A DNA stretch of 64,000 bases from Aerococcus viridans (GTDB lineage: Bacteria > Bacillota > Bacilli > Lactobacillales > Aerococcaceae): the NCBI RefSeq assembly GCF_002871935.1, contig NZ_PNHQ01000011.1, positions 1 through 64,000 of the forward strand, written 5' to 3'. Below are positions 17,059-24,959 of this stretch, in pieces (the stretch's first letter is position 1; every line of letters starts with the position of its first letter). A program made the position numbers and the translations under genes. The notes under the pieces were generated by a model. The model worked only from the letters and a program-made list of their open reading frames with translations, was not told the DNA's origin and ran no database searches.

Positions 17059-17567
17059 TCGCTCCCCCCCTAACCCTTCCCCTTGTTTTACTTTCTATCT
17101 CCCCTTACTCAAGACCAACCTATTCAAAAATTATCCAACACCCTACCACCTATTTTTAAAATCTAACCCATTCTAAGACGCAAGGGCTGACTGCCTAACC
17201 TTCCTTTTTCTGCTCAATCATATTGCCACCCCTTTCAAACTTCTCCTTTAATTTGCGCCCATGACCTTTGAAGCATCCCCTATATAAAGGTGCCTTTTTA
17301 TCCGTTTGACCTTGCTAGGCTTTACTAGGTAAGCTAGGCATACTTTGTGAATGGTTAAAAGTACTGGAAGAGCATAAGGGAAAATGGTGCATTTTTATCA
17401 TTTTCTTGTTACAAGTTGATGCGCTAATGCACCACTTTTTGCAGTTACTTGATGCACTTTTAACCTTGATATAATAGGCTTTTGAAGCTTGTTGCATCAA
17501 GAAAAAGTTTGTGAAAAACGCCTTTTTTTCTTTAGGGCTTACACTTTAGTTAAGTAGATTTTTGAAA
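17059..17567. other. Gene-free region before the 44-bp array
   Basis: No convincing gene. GGTGCAT and ATGCACC repeats occur around 17384-17435. TTAACCTTGATATAA near 17461-17475 is the reverse complement of a motif seen again at about 18746 and in partial form further on. A frame of 61 codons here has no ribosome site and an unlikely composition. Confidence 0.5.
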
Positions 17568-17895
17568 AAGCCTACCCATGCCTTTGGAAATTTTTTGAAG
17601 AAATTTACCTGAAGCCTAGCCTACCCTCTTTGGAGTGAATGCAAGATTTTTTCTCAAAACCTTGCCTAAGCTATTGGTATGAATATAAGATTTTTTTACA
17701 ATTCCTTGGCTAAGCTTCTAATATAAATAGAAGTTTTTTTGATAAAGCTTCGCCTATCATTTTGGCTTGAACAGGAGATTTTTGGATGAAGCCTTGCCTA
17801 TTCTTTTGGTTTGAATAGGAGATTTTTGGATGGAGCCTTGCCTACACTTATATAATGAACAGTAATATTTTTGATGAAGCACTCGAAATATTTTT
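17568..17895. repeat. Tandem array of about eight 44-bp units
   Basis: Units begin at 17568, 17612, 17657, 17701, 17745, 17789, 17833 and 17877, so spacing is 44 bp except one step of 45. The best-preserved units have AAGCCTTGCCTA at the start, a variable middle with TTGG...TGAATAGG, and AGATTTTTGGATG at the end. Units diverge in sequence but hardly at all in length. 44 is not a multiple of three, so this is not a coding repeat. A DNA-binding (iteron-like) array or an old tandem duplication are both possible. Conserved block (about 26 nt across the unit boundary) and middle (about 18 nt) sizes do not fit CRISPR. Confidence 0.8.
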
Positions 17896-18015
17896 GACCT
17901 AACCCAAGCGAATGAACTAGACGAAGTGGAAGATAGTTTAGCTAAGACGGAGAATAAATGAAGTAAGGATATCATGCTGACACCCACTAGTAGTTCTGAC
18001 CTTCCCACCGTATAC

Positions 18016-18339
18016 TTAAATTGAAAAGCAAAAAATACCAGAAAGGCATTGGCCATCTGGTATCAAAAACATTATATAAAATTGTTTTACTACTGAATTG
18101 CTTGACGTTGTTCTGGATTCTGGATTGTTTGCGACTGGTTCTTCGTTCTCCGCTTCAACTTCTGAAGAAAAATCTAACGTATTCAATAGACCTTTTTCTA
18201 ATGCCATAGATAAAACTAACTCACGTAGTTCGTTATCAGACATCGCAGCATCAATTGCATCCTTACGTTTAAAATTAACGTAGTGATCAAACTCTTTATC
18301 TAGTTGATCAGGAGTTCCTAGCCCCTCTTTAACTGACAT
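18016..18339 (-). pseudogene. Unrecognised plasmid/element-type protein, probable fragment
   Basis: 107-aa frame. The first ~75 residues look like real protein (DQLDKEFDHYVNFKRKDAID, then DNELRELVLSMALEKGLLN); the last 30 (VVKQFYIMFLIPDGQ...) look like readthrough into non-coding DNA. Upstream on the same strand, a separate open stretch ending S-D-S-D-K-I-S-stop (about 18355-18440) contains L-N-Y-Q-I-A-L-Y-G-E-E-F-V-Y-I-D-I and may be the end of a preceding gene. No family was recognised. Confidence 0.35.
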
Positions 18340-18860
18340 CGTTAACTATGTTAGGAGATTTTGTCGGAATCGCTTGTCTGAATATCAATATAAACGAACT
18401 CTTCACCATACAAAGCAATTTGATAATTCAAATCGATGATTGTACCACGTAATCTTTTTTAGCAACTACAGTTGAAGCATTCTAAGTGATACTTAGTGAC
18501 TCTTCATTTGCTTCAGTAATCAATATTTTTTTCTTTTTTTTATCTATTATCGTTTCAATTATTTCTTATAAAGTTAACATGAATAATTCTACGGGATTCA
18601 TATAGAATTTCAACAATTCATCATTATACACCCTCTTAAGGTCATCCCTCTAATTGTTGATTTCTATAATTCATTAAGGCATACAGACATAATTTAAATA
18701 AATTGTTTATATAAATTATTATATGGATTTAAAAATTAATGTTGTTATATCAAGGTTAAAGGGAGGATGAACACCTAAATTGTCGGCTAGCAACGGCAAA
18801 AGTTGGCATTTATAACGATATAATGATTGGAAATTTTTAAAGCAAAAGATTTTAAAAAAC
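18340..18860. other. Mostly non-coding, remnant coding tail at the left
   Basis: Apart from the short coding remnant described under the 18016-18339 entry, I see no gene. TTATATCAAGGTTAAA at about 18745-18760 is the inverse of the motif at 17461-17475. Confidence 0.4.
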
Positions 18861-19745
18861 TTGTTTCAAATTGCCATTTTATTGGTTTCAAATCCTGTTT
18901 GAAACCTATTTTTTTAAATTACTGGTTTCAAACTGCCATTCTATTTGTCATGCAAATGGCAACCCCCCTGTTATATCAAGCTTTATTTTTACGCAAAGTA
19001 CTTAAATCTTTAAATTAAACGTTATTTAACGAATAGAAATAAGGTTAAGTTACTAATTCACCGTTAAACAAATCGAACGTAAATTGGTAATTCAAACCTT
19101 TAATAGTTTATTGATCACCTTTAAATAAACCACAATAGGTAAAAAAAGTGGTTATAAATAAATAATTTCAAAACAGCTATAACAAAAGTGATAAAATGTG
19201 GTTTTTACTACGTAAAATGTTGTAATAAACACAAAACCACTTATTTAAGTTATTGTGGTGATTGATTACGTAAAATGTGGTTTTTTAACGTGCAAAAACC
19301 TTGATACATACGGCTTTTGAATTGCGTAAAGTCTTTAAATATAAATATATATATCGTTCATTGACCTGATCAGAGTGAAACAAATACTTTCAACAAGCAG
19401 TAGCTATAAATCTTGCTTTATGTCACCAAATATTTTCGTCATTTAACCCAATAAGGACGAAAATATATGTAAAAATTTGTTAACACCACCATTATTTTTC
19501 GTCATTCCCTTTATTAAGACGAAAAATATAAATATATTCGTTTTGAATGCCAATTTCTTTCGTCATTAGAATGTAAATGACGAAAGAAAATAAAAGAATC
19601 GTCATTAACGCCCACTTTTGTCGTTATATGCAGCAATAAATAAGAAATCTCCTTTTAAATAACGACAACTTTAGACTTTTGTCGTTATCAACACCAACTT
19701 TTGTCGTCAATAATGATAAACTACAACGACAAATTTCAGATTTGT
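18861..19745. repeat. Array of successive, related hairpins with drifting stems
   Basis: At least six clear inverted repeats follow one another in non-coding DNA. GGTTTCAAA/TTTGAAACC (18884-18906); GTGGTTTT/AAAACCAC (19198-19240); TATTTTCGTC/GACGAAAATA (19431-19465); TATTTTTCGTC/GACGAAAAATA (19493-19528); TTTCTTTCGTCATT/AATGACGAAAGAAA (19554-19589); TTGTCGTTAT/ATAACGACAA (19618-19668); TTTGTCGT/ACGACAAA (19700-19733). Neighbouring stems resemble each other (CGTC/GACG core) but change in both arms together, so pairing is kept while sequence drifts. There are also direct repeats GTTTCAAA-Y-TGCCATT (about 18863 and 18925) and AAAATGTGGTTTTT (about 19194 and 19274). Confidence 0.75.
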
Positions 19746-20234
19746 CGTCAAGGAAGACACTTTGTATATTGAGAAATCACGAGAAATTTACGTATCATAT
19801 ATTAAATTTTTTAGTGAAATAATGAACCTTTTATATATCGTAAATACTTTATCTTTTATACCTTTTGGATAAAAATAAACCCAATGATATCAAGGGATAC
19901 AGCGATTAAATGACGAGAAAATACTATGTTTATATGTGGATAAGACGAGAAAAAACTGTGTATTAAACGAATTGCATTAATTTTTTTCGTCCTTTGATGT
20001 ATACCAAAAAATAGAGAAATCTTCCCTCCGTCCGAATACCCATTTTAGTATAAGGGTCCCTATCTCAAAAAAAATTGATGCTCATCAAGAAAATCATTTC
20101 TTAATAGACGCTAGGCTTCTCTATTAAATTCAACTGAAATAATTAAAGGAATGAAGTCATTCCCTCCAAACAAAAATTTCATTAAAGTAGGGCCTAAAAA
20201 AAGAATAGCAACTATACTTTGTCAAAAGACCTAA
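19746..20234. other. Gene-free AT-rich region
   Basis: No gene seen. Isolated GACGA/TCGTC motifs continue (19910-19995) and TGATATCAAGG occurs near 19886. AATAGCAA ... TTGCTATT around 20205-20245 could be a hairpin with flanking A and T runs. Confidence 0.4.
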
Positions 20235-20510
20235 TTGCTATTTTTTTGCTTGTTATTCTTCAATTACCAAACGTCTTGCCTTGCAGGATATTTAGGAGAT
20301 ATGATTCAAAAAACGGGTGGCGCAATAAAGTTAAGATTTAATCCAGAGTCTTCAAAAAAAGGCAAAAGCGGTTCTTATCGAATCATTTATTTCATTGCGA
20401 TGGAAGCTATTTATGCCTTTTTAGATGTATACCCTTAAAGTAAAAAAGAGTCTTTGACAGATAAAGACAAAAAAGAAAACAAACAATTTATCACTGATTT
20501 TAAAAAATAG
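20235..20510 (+). pseudogene. HigB/RelE-type toxin remnant with internal stop and lost N-terminus
   Basis: The frame reads GDMIQKTGGAIKLRFNPESS, then GKSGSYRIIYFIAMEAIYAF and LDVYP, the C-terminal half of HigB2/RelE-type toxins (family pattern G-K-S/G-G-x-R-V-I-Y ... V-Y-x-K). A TAA at 20436-20438 replaces the expected Lys after VYP. Reading on in the same frame gives S-K-K-E-S-L-T-D-K-D-K-K-E-N-K-Q-F-I-T and a stop at 20508-20510, so one base change created the stop. The N-terminal part is out of frame. The toxin is therefore dead, while the antitoxin gene behind it is intact. Confidence 0.75.
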
Positions 20511-20532
20511 TTAAAAATAGGAGCTAATTAAT

Positions 20533-20877
20533 ATGCGTGATACACTAAAAGACAGTATGAGTGAATTAATAAAGTTCGCTCATAACAAACCAAATAAAGT
20601 TATGGTTAGAAAGTACACATTAAATAATCTACCGGAATACAATCCATCGGCTGTCAAAACAGTCCGTAACAAAACACAAATGACACAAAAAGTTTTTTCC
20701 AATCTTTTAGGAGTATCGGTTAGAACGGTTGAAGCTTGGGAAACTGGAAAATCACATCCAAACGGTAGTGCTAGAAGATTACTACAATTAATCGAACAAA
20801 ATCCTGAATGGTTGAAGAAATCGAATATGCTTCCGCAAAAGGATAATTATTTTGGCAGCGATATATATACAGATTAG
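20533..20877 (+). CDS. HigA/NadS-type antitoxin, XRE helix-turn-helix
   Basis: 114 aa, start ATG 20533 after AGGAG. The N-terminus (MRDTLKDSMSELIKFAHN) contacts toxin in HigA2-like proteins. The helix-turn-helix is at about residues 45-85: VRNKTQMTQKVFSNLLGV, then SVRTVEAWETGKSHPNGSAR. It follows the broken HigB-type toxin by 22 bp in the usual higBA order. An antitoxin retained without its toxin can be a relic or can act as an anti-addiction gene; sequence alone cannot tell. Confidence 0.82.
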   Translation: MRDTLKDSMSELIKFAHNKPNKVMVRKYTLNNLPEYNPSAVKTVRNKTQMTQKVFSNLLGVSVRTVEAWETGKSHPNGSARRLLQLIEQNPEWLKKSNMLPQKDNYFGSDIYTD

Positions 20878-20953
20878 AATATCTTTTTTGTTTAGCGAGC
20901 TCTACTTTGTTCGACACAAACGACGAAAAAACTGATTGATCTTGCCTAAAAAT

Positions 20954-20989
20954 GAGACCGAAACGGCCACATTTCAGGTCTCTTTTTTT
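20954..20989 (+). terminator. Terminator after the HigA-type antitoxin
   Basis: GAGACC-GAAA (20954-20963) pairs with TTTCAGGTCTC (20972-20982) with one bulge and is followed by seven T. Confidence 0.85.
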
Positions 20990-21113
20990 GCTCAAAACAG
21001 CTACGTTTTGAACGGGTTTATCAAGGGTATTAGTGGGGCAGAGTGTTCCCCAACAAGGTCGTTTGCGGCACGAAGTGGCTAGTAAACATAGAATTTGCCA
21101 AACCTACAAGCCT

Positions 21114-21157
21114 CTTGTCCTATTAGGACAAGTTAGAAAAATTGGTGTGCTATATTG
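21114..21157 (+). other. Possible relic oriT upstream of the MobV remnant
   Basis: CTTGTCCT-att-AGGACAAG (21114-21132) is a perfect hairpin. TTGGTGTGCTATATTG at 21142-21157 resembles the nick region of pMV158-type (MobV) origins of transfer, whose core is TAGTGTG-TTATAC. It lies about 30 bp before the MobV remnant start, where such an oriT is expected. The match is partial (about 11 of 16), so this is tentative. Confidence 0.35.
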
Positions 21158-21185
21158 AATTTAAATACACCTAGGGGCTGATAAA

Positions 21186-21760
21186 ATGACCACAGCAAAT
21201 GCACATATTGGGGAAGGTATGAGCTACGGAGGTTTGTCTAAAAGCCATTACGAATTAGACTCTCAAGCTTCAGCAATCAGAGACCAAAAACAAATATAGC
21301 TTTCAAATTCATGAACATGTAATTTTGAACAAAACTGCGTACACAGAATTACAAGCTAAGCAGAATCAGATGATCGAGAAGAGAAACCAAAAATATATAG
21401 AACGTGGCGAACATAAGAAAGTAGACGGCAATATTGATAATTTTTTACCAAAAAGAACAAGAACACCAGAATCAATCACTTTCAATCAAATAATTTTCCG
21501 TTAGTAATTACTGCATCAAATTATGACGATTACGAAAATTTCGCTCAAGCACTAAGGGATAGTGGTGTAACTGAAAACGACTTGAGACATGCATACGTAA
21601 AGACTTTGAAGAAGTCTGTTGAAGATATCAACGGGTTAAGTATTGTTGGTTTGGAAATTGATGAGTATTACATACATGCAAACCAAAAAGGCGTACCACA
21701 TTGATAATGTATATAAAAAACACAATGGAGCGATTTTGAACAAGTGCATATGCCTCCGAA
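21186..21760 (+). pseudogene. MobV-type relaxase / plasmid recombination protein remnant
   Basis: Opens MTTANAHIGEGMSYGGLSKS then HYELDSQASA, the style of a MobV N-terminus, and stops early. A second frame continues with E-H-V-I-L-N-K-T-A-Y-T-E-L-Q-A-K-Q, then E-K-R-N-Q-K-Y-I-E-R-G-E-H. A third gives YDDYENFAQALRDSGVTEND, then INGLSIVGLEIDEYYIHANQ and KGVPH, the stretch just before the relaxase H-x-H motif, where it stops. At least two frameshifts and several stops make it dead. It shows that this part of the chromosome came from a mobilisable plasmid or element. Confidence 0.6.
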
Positions 21761-21870
21761 TAAAATAAAAAATAATCATTTACAATCACAGCAACATTTA
21801 TAATAGCTGTGCTTGCACAAGCAATAATCAGCGTAAAAAAAAGAACCCCACCATATTGGTAGGGCCGTTT

Positions 21871-22146
21871 TTAGAATAAATCATCATGCGTGCCAGTTCT
21901 AATTAAAGTCAGGATCAATTGATCGTTATCTACTTTATAGACCAGCAACCAGTCTTTCTCAATATGTAATTCACGAAAACCAGCATATTGACCTTTTAAC
22001 ATATGGTCATGGTATTGTGTACGCAAAGTTTCTTTTTCACCATTGATAATGAGTTTGATAACTTGAGCAAGCTTATCCATATCATAGTGTTTTTTCTTAA
22101 ACTTTTTGTAATCCCGTTTGAAATTTGAAGTCCTACTAATCTTCAT
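21871..22146 (-). CDS. YafQ/RelE-superfamily toxin
   Basis: 91 aa. The family signature is clear: FKRDYKKFKKKHYDMDKL at the start, HDHMLKGQYAGFRELHIEKD in the middle and LVYKV...LTLIRTGTHDDLF at the end, including the catalytic-region His residues and the final G-T-H-x-D-L-F typical of YafQ ribosome-dependent mRNA interferases. Its start overlaps the antitoxin stop by 11 nt. Of the three toxin genes in this region it is the only one that looks intact. Confidence 0.9.
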   Translation of the reverse strand: MKISRTSNFKRDYKKFKKKHYDMDKLAQVIKLIINGEKETLRTQYHDHMLKGQYAGFRELHIEKDWLLVYKVDNDQLILTLIRTGTHDDLF

Positions 22147-22453
22147 TTAAATCTTCCCAAAATTCATCAAAATTTTCAAAGGTTTCTAAATGACCTTCTT
22201 TAACTTCTCGTAGGGCATTTTCAGTTTCAATATTTCTTTTAATTTCAAATGGGACTTTATTTTCACGGACACTTTGTCTTAAAAATGTATTAATAGCTGT
22301 AGACGTGTTCATACCTAAATCTTCAAATAATTCGGCAGCTTCTTCTTTAAGGTCTTTATCCACTCTTATGGTAATTGTAGAAGATTCAGATTTGTTGCTT
22401 TTTCCTTTAGTCACTCTTTTAGGTGAAGTACGTGTTTTACGAGCTTTTTCCAT
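22136..22453 (-). CDS. RelB/DinJ-family antitoxin
   Basis: 105 aa from ATG 22453, which has AAAGGTGG in front; an ATG ten codons upstream lacks a site. After a basic N-terminus (KARKTRTSPKRVTKG) comes the ribbon-helix-helix SSTITIRVDKDLKEEAAELF, then EDLGMNTSTAINTFLRQSV, typical for DinJ/RelB. The C-terminal part (from about residue 75) would wrap the YafQ toxin. It is expected to repress its own operon through the palindrome at 22480-22507. Confidence 0.9.
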   Translation of the reverse strand: MEKARKTRTSPKRVTKGKSNKSESSTITIRVDKDLKEEAAELFEDLGMNTSTAINTFLRQSVRENKVPFEIKRNIETENALREVKEGHLETFENFDEFWEDLNED

Positions 22454-22479
22454 ATCATATACCACCTTTCTTATATAAA

Positions 22480-22507
22480 ACATTGTAACACATTAGTGTT
22501 ACAATGT
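22480..22507 (-). promoter_or_regulatory. Operator palindrome of the dinJ-yafQ-type operon
   Basis: ACATTGTAACAC-atta-GTGTTACAATGT: perfect 12-bp arms, starting 27 bp upstream of the antitoxin start. This is the expected place for antitoxin/complex binding over the promoter. Confidence 0.75.
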
Positions 22508-22690
22508 TAATACAATAACCTACAATCGAAACGCCCAAGTATTCAAACTAAAGGTTGCCTAGATTTGAATTGACTTTTTTTTAAATGAGATTAACTCTAC
22601 GAAAGTATGGAAACGCAAAAAAAACACAGGATATCAAAGGACTCTTGTGCTTTTTTCAAAATCTAAAAAAATTTAGAATGAATGATGTAA

Positions 22691-22969
22691 CTACACTAAC
22701 TCAACTATTAGTTTTTTATTCGTTGCATTTGCAATAGATACAATAGTATCCAAAGAAGCATTCACTTCACGAGATTCAATTCTACCTATAGTGGACTGCG
22801 GTTTACCAACCAATTCAGCAAATTCACGTTGGCTTAAACCTAGATTTTTGCGAATATTGTAGATTTGATCTGCAATCCGATTCTGTACTTTTTCATTTTC
22901 CCATTCTTCAGCGAATCCTGGCTCTTTTAATTCTCTTTCTGCAGCATATTCTTCTAATACTCTATTCAT
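22691..22969 (-). CDS. XRE-family antitoxin (HigA-like)
   Basis: About 92 aa from ATG 22969 (MNRVLEEYAAERELKEPG), chosen because AGGAGG precedes it and it overlaps the toxin stop by 8 nt. The helix-turn-helix is at residues ~35-75: IRKNLGLSQREFAELVGKPQ, then STIGRIESREVNASLDTIV. The gene comes after its toxin gene, the usual higBA order. The toxin is broken by a frameshift, so the antitoxin would now be an orphan unless the frame is restored. Confidence 0.85.
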   Translation of the reverse strand: MNRVLEEYAAERELKEPGFAEEWENEKVQNRIADQIYNIRKNLGLSQREFAELVGKPQSTIGRIESREVNASLDTIVSIANATNKKLIVELV

Positions 22970-23320
22970 CTGATTTCCTCCTAACAAAGTATAATTTACG
23001 CCGATTTTTCCCACGTTCAATTTCACGTTTTGGCGTTTTCTGATCTTTCTTAGTGAAGAAGTGCGTAATAATATATCGTGAATCCTTTACATGGAAGTAA
23101 ATCCCACGTTGTATATTATTACTAGATTTCGACCTAATTTCGAATAAGTTATCATCCAATTTCTTAACCCATTGGTTTTCGATGGATGATTGAATGCCTC
23201 TAATTTCAATATTATCAATCATAGACATCACTTTAATTGCATCTTTTGAGGGCAATTTATCTAAGAATTTTTTAAACTCTTCTTCATCAAAAAATTCAAA
23301 TTCATTTTTTTGTTAACCAT
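22962..23320 (-). pseudogene. Gp49/HigB-type toxin frameshifted in a poly-A tract
   Basis: The main frame gives LDKLPSKDAIKVMSMIDNIE, then LDDNLFEIRSKSSNNIQRG, IYFHVKDSRYIITHFF and KKDQKTPKREIERG, which match phage-derived Gp49-like HigB toxins. The natural start ATG 23320 (M-V-N-K-K) is one base out of frame. The coding A-run (T7 at 23305-23311) needs eight A to give M-V-N-K-K-N-E-F-E-F-F-D-E-E-E-F joined to the rest. So one base is missing in a homopolymer. This could be a fixed loss, phase variation by slippage, or a sequencing error. Confidence 0.8.
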
Positions 23321-23327
23321 ATTTATA

Positions 23328-23347
23328 TGATAGCACAGATGCTATCA
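23328..23347 (-). promoter_or_regulatory. Operator palindrome of the higBA-like operon
   Basis: TGATAGCA-caga-TGCTATCA, perfect 8-bp arms, directly upstream of the toxin start. A half site AGATAGCAC recurs at about 23372. Likely bound by the XRE antitoxin. Confidence 0.65.
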
Positions 23348-23381
23348 ATTGTCACTCCATTCATTATTAAGAGATAGCACA

Positions 23382-23624
23382 TTAATCAACCACTTCCAAA
23401 TCACTGTCTGAAGCTTTTGCTACTGCTTGTTTGATAATTTTTGAATCATCTTTAATTTCACGAAGCGATATTCGTCTGTTGCCTACTTTGAATTCTGAAT
23501 CATAAGTTTGTTCTAGTTCATTCCAGTAGGCAAAATCAATATTATCAGCTGAAATTTCATCTGTATCTACAACTGTTGTGACTGAAAAAGAAGAGAAATT
23601 TGAACGTGTAGAGAAAAAGTCCAA
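23382..23624 (-). pseudogene. Unrecognised protein, probable C-terminal fragment
   Basis: 80-aa frame. The later part (FAYWNELEQTYDSEFKVGNR, then RISLREIKDDSKIIKQAV) looks like a real acidic/basic protein tail. The first ~25 residues (Ser/Phe/Thr rich) look like the antisense of the neighbouring plus-strand remnant. No ribosome site was found. No family recognised. Confidence 0.3.
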
Positions 23625-23842
23625 CGAAAAATGGCCAACAATAAACGCTAAAATTGAAGCTGCTAACTTACATTTTCGGAAAGTAAAAAAGCGTTAGAAG
23701 ATGAAAAAATGCTAAAAAATAAGCTGAAATGGCATTGAGAAAAGAACGTCATAAATTAAGAACAGAGCGACTAGACAGTCAGCTTGATTTGTTAGATAGT
23801 GTTGAAGAATCATTGAGTATTTATGATCCAACTGGTAATTAG
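23575..23842 (+). pseudogene. Decayed coding remnant, unknown
   Basis: Plus-strand pieces in two frames: T-E-K-E-E-K-F-E-R-V-E-K-K-S-N-E-K-W, then, after a stop, ALRKERHKLRTERLDSQLDL and LDSVEESLSIYDPTGN ending at about 23842. Composition is typical for the charged C-terminus of a plasmid protein, perhaps the relaxase relic upstream, now separated by the toxin-antitoxin genes. Confidence 0.3.
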
Positions 23843-23880
23843 TATTTAAGTTATGCGGAACATCATGATTTAACTAAAGA

Positions 23881-24740
23881 TTATCTTGTCCATTGTGCCG
23901 TGTAGTGCAAGGAATGAGCTTTCGTATCTAAGCTAAACGCATGTGCCACCACATAGGCCGTCATTTCAACTTGGTATTCTAATACTGGTGTCTCCTGCAG
24001 CGCTGTTTCTTTTTGCGCCATTTTTTTCGGATAGTGCATTGCTACATGCGCCAGCTCATGTATAAGCGTATGAATGGATTCGCTTTCATTATTACGATCA
24101 CTTAATACAATCGTATGCATATCAGGCCGGTAGTATCCTTTAGCAGGACTGTTACTGATTTTCGCTGCTTGAACCCCTATCTGTTCTTCCTTGGCATAAC
24201 ACAATAACATTTTCTTCAAAATCACCATCTGTTTCCCCGCATACTGAAAGTCTTTTTTTCGATTTGGAAACAAATCGGGATGATCTTCTGGCTGCGCATT
24301 TGTTTGCGTCACATCAAAGACCGTCCCCAACTTAAAGCTGACCCGTTTTCGTGTCTCAACTGTTGTTTTATGGGCTGGAAAATCCTATTTTTCTTCTTTT
24401 GTGGCAACACTCAGGTTTTTCCAGGTTCCCTGTTTCGTCTTGAATTGCTTGATTTCAACCGGTACAAAAATCTTGATGCCTTTTTCCCCTTTTAAGACAG
24501 ATAATCCCCAATCTTTAAACGTCTTAAAAGACGCAACGCCAAACGCACCTTTAAATTGAGAATGAATCAATAACTGATTCTTCAACGAATAATCATAAAC
24601 TGACTCATAAAAACGAGAAAAGCTTCTAACTCTTTCGGATCTGTCGCATAGTTGCGTAAGTTGACATCCATCTCATCGGTTAGGCCATCAATTTCTAATT
24701 TCCGTTCTTCTGCTGTTTTCTTTTTATAGTTGTAGGCCAT
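23881..24740 (-). pseudogene. ArdC/LtrC-like plasmid protein with zincin motif, disrupted
   Basis: Starts at ATG 24740 (MAYNYKKKTAEERKLEIDGL, then TDEMDVNLRNYATDPKELEA). A frameshift near 24610-24620 leads to FYESVYDYSLKNQLLIHSQF and KGAFGVASFKTFKDWGLSVL, the ArdC N-terminal single-strand-binding domain pattern. An in-frame TAG at 24385-24387 interrupts it, after which the same frame resumes with RKRVSFKLGTVFDVTQTNA and ends with the metallopeptidase-like motif HTLIHELAHVAMHYPKK (HExxH). So one indel plus one nonsense change. These proteins are carried by conjugative plasmids; ArdC members protect incoming DNA from restriction. Confidence 0.75.
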
Positions 24741-24762
24741 GACGTTTCCCCTTTCGGATTAC

Positions 24763-24952
24763 TCAGACAACCTGCTTCAATACCGTATCAAGCGTGACAA
24801 AATAGCTTTCTTCTTCTCCAAGAGCCGCTTCAAATTCCGCTATTAAATCATCTATTACAGTCACCTGTATGTCTTTTCTTTTCTTCCAAGAGATAAAACG
24901 TCACTGTATTTTCTTCTTCAATATTTACAAGCATCACTAAGGCCTTCGGCAT
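24763..24952 (-). pseudogene. Small plasmid-type protein, frameshifted
   Basis: ATG 24952 (M-P-K-A-L-V-M-L-V-N-I-E-E-E-N-T-V-T-F-Y) with AGAGGGGGG upstream. The frame breaks in an A-rich stretch (about 24868-24880) and resumes as DIQVTVIDDLIAEFEAALGE then SYFVTLDTVLKQVV-stop at 24763. It lies directly before the ArdC/LtrC-like remnant and was probably in its operon. Family not recognised. Confidence 0.5.
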
Positions 24953-24959
24953 CCCGATA

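Noticed and set aside
17315..17500. 61-codon minus-strand ORF
   Set aside because: Cys/Ser/Lys-rich with no ribosome site, in repeat-containing non-coding DNA.
17568..17895. CRISPR array
   Set aside because: Units are 44 bp and diverge throughout; no invariant repeat with variable spacers of normal length and no cas genes.
18827..19018. 63-codon ORF in the hairpin region
   Set aside because: Spans the direct and inverted GTTTCAAA repeats; the translation simply reflects them.
20771..20995. 74-codon minus-strand ORF
   Set aside because: Antisense to the HigA-type gene and its terminator.
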